DNA of 64,000 nt, from positions 1-64,000 of the forward strand of contig LLCB01000239.1 of the NCBI GenBank assembly GCA_001414345.1, written 5' to 3'. Below, one piece after another: positions 56,710-64,000 of the stretch; within the stretch, counting starts at the first letter, position 1; each line of letters begins with the position of its first letter. The position numbers were made by a program, and so were the translations under genes. Under the pieces are notes generated by a model. That model ran no database searches and was not told the origin of the DNA. It saw only the letters and a list, made by a program, of their open reading frames with translations. The stretch is from Hymenoscyphus infarciens. Taxonomy: Eukaryota > Ascomycota > Leotiomycetes > Helotiales > Helotiaceae.

Positions 56710-59700
56710 TAAAAATAATAACTATTCTTTACTAGTAATAGCCTTAATAATATCTCCTTTAAGCTTATTACTACTCTTTATTTAGAAGTCGATTCGCTCT
56801 CGATTTAGAATATTATAACGATATCCTTATATAGCTAGGTAATTAGAGACTACTTAGATAGCTAGTAATACTAGAGTTTAGTATCTATATAGATAGCTAG
56901 TAAAAATCGTGTTTTAGTATATATTAAGGGATTGGAATATACTAAGTATTCCTAAGAGTCTTAATAACCTTAGATTTAGTAAATAAGTTAACTTATAATA
57001 GTTATCTAGAAGGCTTCTAAATCTAATCTTACTCCTCTCTCTTCTAAATTAATATCTTTGAAATATTGAACCTAGTTCTACTATAAGGCGTTAAACGCTC
57101 TTCTAAGGCTATCTCCCTTTCTAAAAGCCGCCTAAATAACACCTATATACTAAGATTTAGAAGATCCTAACAAAATAATAGTTAAAGAGACTAGTAGGAC
57201 TTCTTAAATATAGACTAGATATAGTTAGTTATATAAGTTTTAGAAGTAGAGAATTAAGAAATAAGGAATTAGCTAGCTAAGCTAGAAAGATAGATAAGTA
57301 ATCTTATAATTTAAAGTTAATAAAATACTTCGCTTCTAAACCCTTTCTAATCTAACTCTCTCTTACTTCTAAGCTCGAATTTATACTCCTTTTAGCTATA
57401 AGTAGCTACTCTTAATACCTTCTAATAACTCTCTTCTAAGGCTATACCCCTTTTTAAAAGACTCTCTAAACCCTCTCTAATCTATAACTATATACTAAGA
57501 TATAGAAGATCTTAATAAAATAATAAGTAGGACTTCTTAAATATAGACGATATATAAATAAGATAGTAGTATAAAAACAAAGGATAAAACAATTAGTTAG
57601 ATAAGATAGATATAATTATAAGTAAACTATAAAGTTAATAACTTAAAAAACACTCTATCTTTAAACCCTTACTAATCTAATCTTCTTTTAAACCTTCGTT
57701 TAAACTCTTCTTTACTTTTTAAAGCCTATGTTTAGACCTCTTTTACTTATAAGCCTCTACTTCTAATAAACTTTCTACTACTTTCTAAACCTCGAATTAG
57801 ATATAAATCAGTTAAGATATACTTTCTATTAGGACGAAACTTAGAAGTAAGCTCTTAGCTAAGTTATTACTATTTCTTAACTAAATATTATCTAACTCTA
57901 CTTTAAACTTTTCCTCTAAAAATATCTCTACTAGTAGATATTTAAAAAGACTATAGTTATAGACCGAGTCCTTACTAGTATAAAGGTTAAAAAAGATAGA
58001 AGTTAAAAGAGATAGAAGTAGAATTAGAATAAGATTATGTTAAAGAAACTTTTACTAACTTTAAAAGGTTACTTTTTAAGTATAGCTATACTTAGAGAGA
58101 TACTAGAATTAGAAAGGTTCTTTTATATATAAGATAAAATAAGATTATACCTTAGCTCTAAAACGTGTCTACTACTCTTAAGAGATATTAGAATTATAAC
58201 TTTACTAAGATAGTAAATAATCTTTTAGCTATAGATAAGGAAAGATACTAAAGCACTAAATATTTATAAACGACCACGCTTATTAATACTAGTACTTTAG
58301 TTTAAAAGAATACTTCTCTATTCTTATCTAGTTTAGCTCTAAACTCCCTATAATATAATAGTAAATCGTCCTCTACTTTAGAAGTAGAATTAGAATTAGA
58401 AGATAAATAAGTTCTTAAGTACTCTAAAAGGAATAAGGTAGCCTATAGGCTTAAGTAACATAGTTCTTATAATAGTACTAAAAAATGTTATACCTAAAAC
58501 TATACCCCTTTTTTATTATCTTAAATATTAGATAGTATTTTTAACATTCAGTATTAAGTTCCTTTAACTAGCTAAAACCCCTTCTTTTATTATTCTAAAC
58601 TTTAAATAGTATTTTTAATTTTTAGTAATAAACTCTTTTAACTAGCTAAAACTACCTCTTTTATTATCCTAAACTTAGATAATAATTTCAACTTTAACAA
58701 TTTAGTTATAACTTTGCCTTTAACTAGCTAAAACGCTACTAACTCTAGTATAGAGTCTTATAGTTATTACTTTCTTACTTTCTTTTACTTCTAGTAGAGC
58801 TAGAAGTTCTTTTTTTATCTAAATTCAACTTAGATATAAGTTAGTACACTCTTAAAAGGATAGTAACCTCTTAGTTAAGTTATTACTATCTATAATATTA
58901 TTAACTTTTTATTTCTAACTTTACTCTAAGTCTCTACTAACCTAAGTTTAGATAAACTTACTTTCTTTTATATCTAGTATATTAGATATTTTATTTAAAT
59001 TTAAATTAGATATAAATTAGTATACTCTCAAAGTAAGCTCTTAACTAAGTTATTACTATTACTTATAACATTACCTCTTAATATTCGCTTCTAACTCTAT
59101 TCTAAATTTATCTCTATCTCTACTTTAAATTTTTTATACTTTTTAAACTTTTTTAAACTTTAAACTTTTTCTAATCTACTAGACAAGATTAGACTACACT
59201 CTTTTAGTAAATATAAATACTTATACTTTAATATTAAAGGATTAAAAACAAAGTCTCTTTTATAAGTATCTATAAACTAGGTTAGATACGATTCAGATCC
59301 TACTTAGTATTCTATAGATAATTTTTAAGGTTTACTATATTATCTAAAAGACTTTTATACTAAATATCTAGAAGAGCTAGGACTACTCTAATACCTCTCT
59401 AAATAGCTTAATATATAGGAATTAGATAAGAATTAGATAAAAGAGTTAATTTATAAAACTCTATTAATACCTTCTAATTCTAGTTACTCTTAATAAGGAA
59501 CTTATAATAAAAACCTAAGATAAAATACTAACTAGTAGGAATATTCGAAATTAATAAAGTAAAGAACTAAGACTAAGTTACTACTAAAATAGAGCTTACT
59601 AACTCTCTCTAGGCTATAGCCTCTCCTTTCTCTAACTTATTATCCTCCTCTCTACCCTCTTAAGTATAAAGAGCCTAAATCGGCTCTTCCTCTACCTCCT

Positions 59701-60865
59701 TCTTATAAGGACGCTTCTTACCTTAGCAACCTCCTATAACTAGCTTTAGAGAGGATGCTTATAAACTCTTTAAATAGGCCTTAAAGAGAACTTAAACCTA
59801 GGTTTAGATAGAGGTCCTACTCTTTATAGTATAGCGTAAGAACTATTAAATATTAGTAATTAAAACCTCTTTAATAAGTAAGAGGTACTTATAGTAACCT
59901 TAGTATAAAGCGCCTAAGTTTCTTCTAAGAGAGTAAACTATACCTCTAAACTATTCTTTAGTACTTCTATACTAGTAACGACTAATACCTTATCTAAGGC
60001 CTTAATAGCCTTCTTAACCTCCTTCTTCTCCTTCTTACCTTAAAGCTTACTAAACTCCTTCCTAATAAACTATAATAACTACCTAAGTTAGAACGAATTT
60101 AGTATATATTTAAGATTAAACTTACTAGGATATATATAGTATTCTACTTAATATAGTACCTATACTTCTTCGACTTTAGCTTCTTAAAAGTATATATATA
60201 ATCTCTATTCTAAGATTTTATCTAAAAGTACTAAACGTAGTAGACTCGGTAGGTAGTCGGAAGCGTACTAGGAGAATATAGAAGAGGTATTTTACTATAT
60301 TAGATTAGCTTTAAATTAGGTCTAATTAAGGAGAGAAGAACTTACTTTTATATATATATATATAATATATATATATGTTCTAGGAGATAAGTTAGTATAT
60401 AAGAATATACTTAATTAGAAGGTATTCTTACTATTTATATTATTTAGATAAAAAGAAAAGAAGAAGAGAAGTTAGAATTAGAGAAAAGCCGCTTACTAAT
60501 ATACTACTTATAATAATAGCTGTTGCTTTACGATTATTGTTTATTACTTAATAATTACTATTATAATATATAATAATAGTAAGAATATAATAACTTTGTA
60601 GTAGTATACTACTTTCTACCTACTAGCTAATTATTAGCTTCTCTTCTGTTTATATCCTATTATTATATATAGTAGTAAATAAAGAGCGATTAGCTCTTAA
60701 ATAATAATACTACTAGCTACTGACTCTACCTCGACTACTAGATACTATAATAGTAAGATAAATTATATTCTTTATAATAAAAAGATAAATAATACTCTAA
60801 TCGACTTAATACTATACTAATTAATTACTAAAGACTTAGGACGAGTCTTTTTAAAGGAGAGGGGA

Positions 60866-61329
60866 TATAATAGTACGCTATCTTAGATTATTATATAATA
60901 GCTAGATTATTATATAATAGTACTATTTTGAATTACTAGTATTTATAAAACTGCTAATACCTCTAAGCAGTGCTAATACCTCTAATACCTCTAGGGCTGA
61001 GATTATAAATAACTAATACTTATATAAGTGAAGTGCTAAAGGTATTAATATCTAATATTTATATATAGAAGGGATTAAGGATTAGAGGTTATATATTTAG
61101 CTTTTTAGCTCTTGTTGTTTAGTATTAGCTATATTAGATAGAGCTTAGTTATTATTATTATTAGAACTTAGAAGCTTCTAAACTCTTATATATAAACGTT
61201 TATGTTTAGTATAGAAGAGAGATAGTTATTGTTTTCTTCTATATTAGTACCTAGTATCTATATACGTTATTCTACTATATATACTCCTATATACCTCTAC
61301 TGTAGTTGTGTATATTTCGTGCTATTATA
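60866..61329 (+). repeat. 3' LTR (464 bp) of the inner retrotransposon
   Basis: It starts TATAATAGTACGCTATCT and ends CGTGCTATTATA. It is collinear with the 5' LTR over its whole length. The polypurine tract lies directly upstream (about 60853-60865). Confidence 0.88.
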
Positions 61330-61901
61330 TTAGTAGCTTACTTTTAAAGAGCTTATATAAAGCCCTTTGTAGAAGGTATAAAGCCTAGCTATAAAGCTAG
61401 CTACTATTACTTTTAGAGGTGCTTTTTTAAAACTAGAAGCCTAGTAGCGCGCTAGCTTACTCTAAGAGGTACTCGAAGAATACACTTTAAATTTAGAAGC
61501 CTAGTACTCTATAAAGCTAGTATATAACGCTGACTATAAGCTACTATATCTTATAAACGCTATCTACTATCTTTACTAAAATAAGAGAGGAAGTTAGATA
61601 AGATCTAAGAGTAAGACTTTACTCTTTAATACTATAGAATTGCTATTTAGAAGTTTAAAGTAATATATATAGCTTTATAGATTTCTCTATAATAGGAATA
61701 GAGAGCGATATAGTTAAGAGATTCTTTTATAATCTAGTTTAAGTTTATAGGCCTAGGAAGCTATCTCCTAGACTTAAGAGATATATTATAGAAAAAGGGA
61801 GATCTTACGTAACCTCTTTTCTCTATATATATAGTAGAGTTTTCACCTCTTAAATTCAAGCTTCTTAGAGCGTTTTCAACCTAAAAATACGTTATAGAGT
61901 A

Positions 61902-64000
61902 TAAAATAAGAGTTCTAATAGTAAGTCTAAGATTATATCTTTTTTTAAAAAAAAATTTAGAGTAACTAATTTAACTTCTATACTTTAATAATAAACGCTT
62001 TAGTTTTATTAAATTTAATAGTATAATTAGACGTTTTATCTAGAATTAAATATAACTAACGTAGCTAGAGTTAAAGCTAGAGATACTACTAATACGTCTT
62101 TTAAAGAGATAATAGTATCTCGGAATTTTCTTATTTATATTAACTATTAATTAAGTCTAGATCTATATTATAGATTAAAATATCTTAATATTAAGTTATT
62201 TATAAATATATTTTAAAATAATTACTTTAAAATAATTAAAATAAGAGTTTATTTAGCTTATTATAAGATATTATTAAATTTTCTAAGAAATATACTAAGA
62301 TCTTTTAAAAGTAGCTTAATATATATTTATTCAATTATCTAATTATCTAATAATAAATTCTCTAATCGTTTAACTCTTTTATTATTATTATTAGTAAGAG
62401 TAATAATAGTCTCTAGTATTAGTATTAGTAATAGAAGAATAAAAGATATACTAGAAAATATTCTAATTATCGTAGTTTTAATAATAATAGAATATTTACT
62501 TTTTTTTAGTAGAGATAATCTTTTATATAAATTTTATATTATTTTACTAAATAATTAAGCTTGAAAAATATACGAGCTAAACGATTTAGTATATATTAAA
62601 GTAATAAGTATACTAAATTATCTACTTTTATTATTATAACGTCTTTTTAGTAATTTATATACTAAACTATTTAAAAAAAATACTAGCTAAATAGACTCTA
62701 AAATAAGCTATATAAGACTTTAACTTAAGTTATATAATCGTTTAGATAATACTATAGAGTATAGTATATATTAGTCGCTTATAAAGTATTAAGTAATATA
62801 GCTCTCTTTTATCTCGCTTATATATTAGTAATATAGTATTTAATATTTCAACTAGTAGTAATTATAGTAATATATAATATCTCTAAGCTTAGAGTTTTCT
62901 AGAAAATAGCTATAACTAATCTAAGAGTTCTAGTATACTTTATAAAATACGAAGAAGTATTCTAAATAATACTAATTTTAAGTTATATACTTATATTTAG
63001 TTTATTTATTTTTCTTGAAAATAATCTAGCTTCTTTTTCTCTTTTTTAAAATTAGATAGATATAATAAGAAAACTCGAGTAAAATAGTAATAACTTTTAG
63101 AGCTTAGTTATCTAGTAGCTATTTTTATATATCGTAGTAATATAGAATCTCGTTACTAATTAACTCTAGAGAGTAAACTAGAGATAATAAATTATAGATC
63201 TTAAGAATAATAGACTTTTACTTAAGAGTTAGAGTATTTTAAAACGTAAGAATAGTTAGAGTAAAACGAATATTTATCTAAATAGTATATAGAATTATAG
63301 TCTTACTCTAAACGCTCTTTTCTTTATAAATAAACTTATTATATAACTATATTATAACTAGTAGCTATAAAACTATATATAATAGATAGTATACTTACTA
63401 GCTTAAGACGGCAAGTCTAATAAAAAGCTTATTAGATAGTATTATTAAAATTCTAAAGCTTAAGACTTAGTTTTAAATAAGTTATATTATTATTTTTTTA
63501 TAGAAATATTACTAGAGATAGCTCTACTAATATAAGAAAGTTAATAAAAGTCTCGATTTATATATATTTATTTATAATATAAGATAGCTTATTATATCTA
63601 ACTAATTAGTTATTAAGTAGAACTCTATATAATTATATTATTTAGCTTTTATCTTTATTTTTAAAGAAAAGTATTATTAAAGAAGTATTTAAGAAGTATA
63701 TTCTAATATAAATAAAGAGACAGTCTTAAGTTTAAAAATATTAGAGTATAGCGTTCTAAATACTTAAAAGTTACTCGAGTTTAATTAATTTAGTCGCTTT
63801 CTTATTTAATAGTAAGCTATTACTAACTTTATATATATTTATTACTTAGTTAGCAAAAGATATTATACGTTTCCTCTAGCTATCTACTAACTATTAATCT
63901 ATTTATAAAGCTATTTAGAATAAACTAGTTACTTTAGACTATTTATAAAGATAATTTTATTTCTATAGATTAAATAAATACTAAAACTTATTATACTCTA
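61902..64000. repeat. AT-rich RIP-like block (right end of window)
   Basis: The composition is the same as in the other blocks, with no readable frame. The block continues beyond the window edge. Confidence 0.65.

Larger units (their letters stand above)
56246..61329 (+). mobile_element. RIP-mutated LTR retrotransposon, full length (5084 bp)
   Basis: Two 464-bp LTRs flank an internal region of 4156 bp. The element is bounded by TTAGT at 56241-56245 and again at 61330-61334, an exact 5-bp target duplication. A purine-rich tract (AAAGGAGAGGGGA) immediately precedes the right LTR, as expected for second-strand priming, and sets the orientation as plus. The internal region is full of stops and no gag or pol motif can be read, so superfamily is undecided. 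The LTR pair differs almost only by transitions, as expected from RIP. Confidence 0.88.
55852..61896. mobile_element. Outer small LTR (TRIM-like) element interrupted by a second LTR retrotransposon
   Basis: Two 113-bp direct repeats, 55852-55964 and 61784-61896, run from TATTATAGAAAAAG to TACGTTATA and differ mainly by C/T and G/A changes. They are flanked by GAGTA at 55847-55851 and at 61897-61901, an exact 5-bp target duplication. Without the inner element the outer one is about 0.96 kb, too small for gag-pol, so it resembles a terminal-repeat retrotransposon in miniature. Terminal TA may be RIP-converted TG/CA. Confidence 0.75.

Overview
The window looks like nuclear DNA of a filamentous ascomycete (Pezizomycotina). 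Genes carry short introns of about 48-104 bp with GTAAGT-like donors and CTAAC/CTAAT/CTGAC branch sites. Ordinary gene-bearing DNA alternates sharply with very AT-rich, stop-riddled blocks that look like the products of RIP (repeat-induced point mutation). Gene content (HET-domain gene, STAND-ankyrin relic, PL26-like pectin enzyme, tyrosinase, small secreted protein) fits a plant-associated or saprotrophic species. Leotiomycetes is my best guess, on style alone.

Layout. 1-0.75 kb: degenerate 97-bp tandem repeats. 2.0-4.0 kb: a four-exon tyrosinase. 4.95-10.15 kb: RIP-like AT block. 10.7-19.7 kb: a conserved gene island with a ZNF830-like splicing protein, a BYE1-like PHD/TFIIS/SPOC transcription protein, an RGG-rich protein and a HET-domain protein. 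20.0-24.0 kb: a decayed gene of unknown family, a 571-bp element with ~150-bp terminal inverted repeats, and a DUF3500-like gene with one frameshift. 24.4-32.1 kb: intact housekeeping genes for a fumarylacetoacetase-family protein, a DMT/nucleotide-sugar-type transporter, COX15 and cytosolic lysyl-tRNA synthetase. 32.8-46.0 kb: a corridor of mixed intact and broken genes: STAND-ankyrin pseudogene, SDR pseudogene, intact allantoate-type MFS transporter, frameshifted PL26-like rhamnogalacturonan lyase, intact alpha/beta hydrolase, broken ankyrin-like gene and a DnaJ gene broken by a 31-bp tandem duplication. 46.5-52.4 kb: a dense cluster of small inverted-repeat elements, including a hAT-type MITE with an exact 8-bp target duplication and twin 95-bp palindromic elements flanked by TA. 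52.7-53.1 kb: a gene for a 98-residue secreted cysteine-containing protein. 53.5-64 kb: a second AT block holding a RIP-mutated LTR retrotransposon (464-bp LTRs, target duplication TTAGT) nested inside a small element with 113-bp LTRs (target duplication GAGTA).

Most genes are independent eukaryotic transcription units. The MFS transporter and PL26-like lyase may form a small pectin-utilisation pair, which is inference. The main themes are gene decay and transposon nesting. Several breaks are single-base changes in short A/T runs and could be assembly errors; others are C-to-T stop codons or 31/32-bp tandem duplications.
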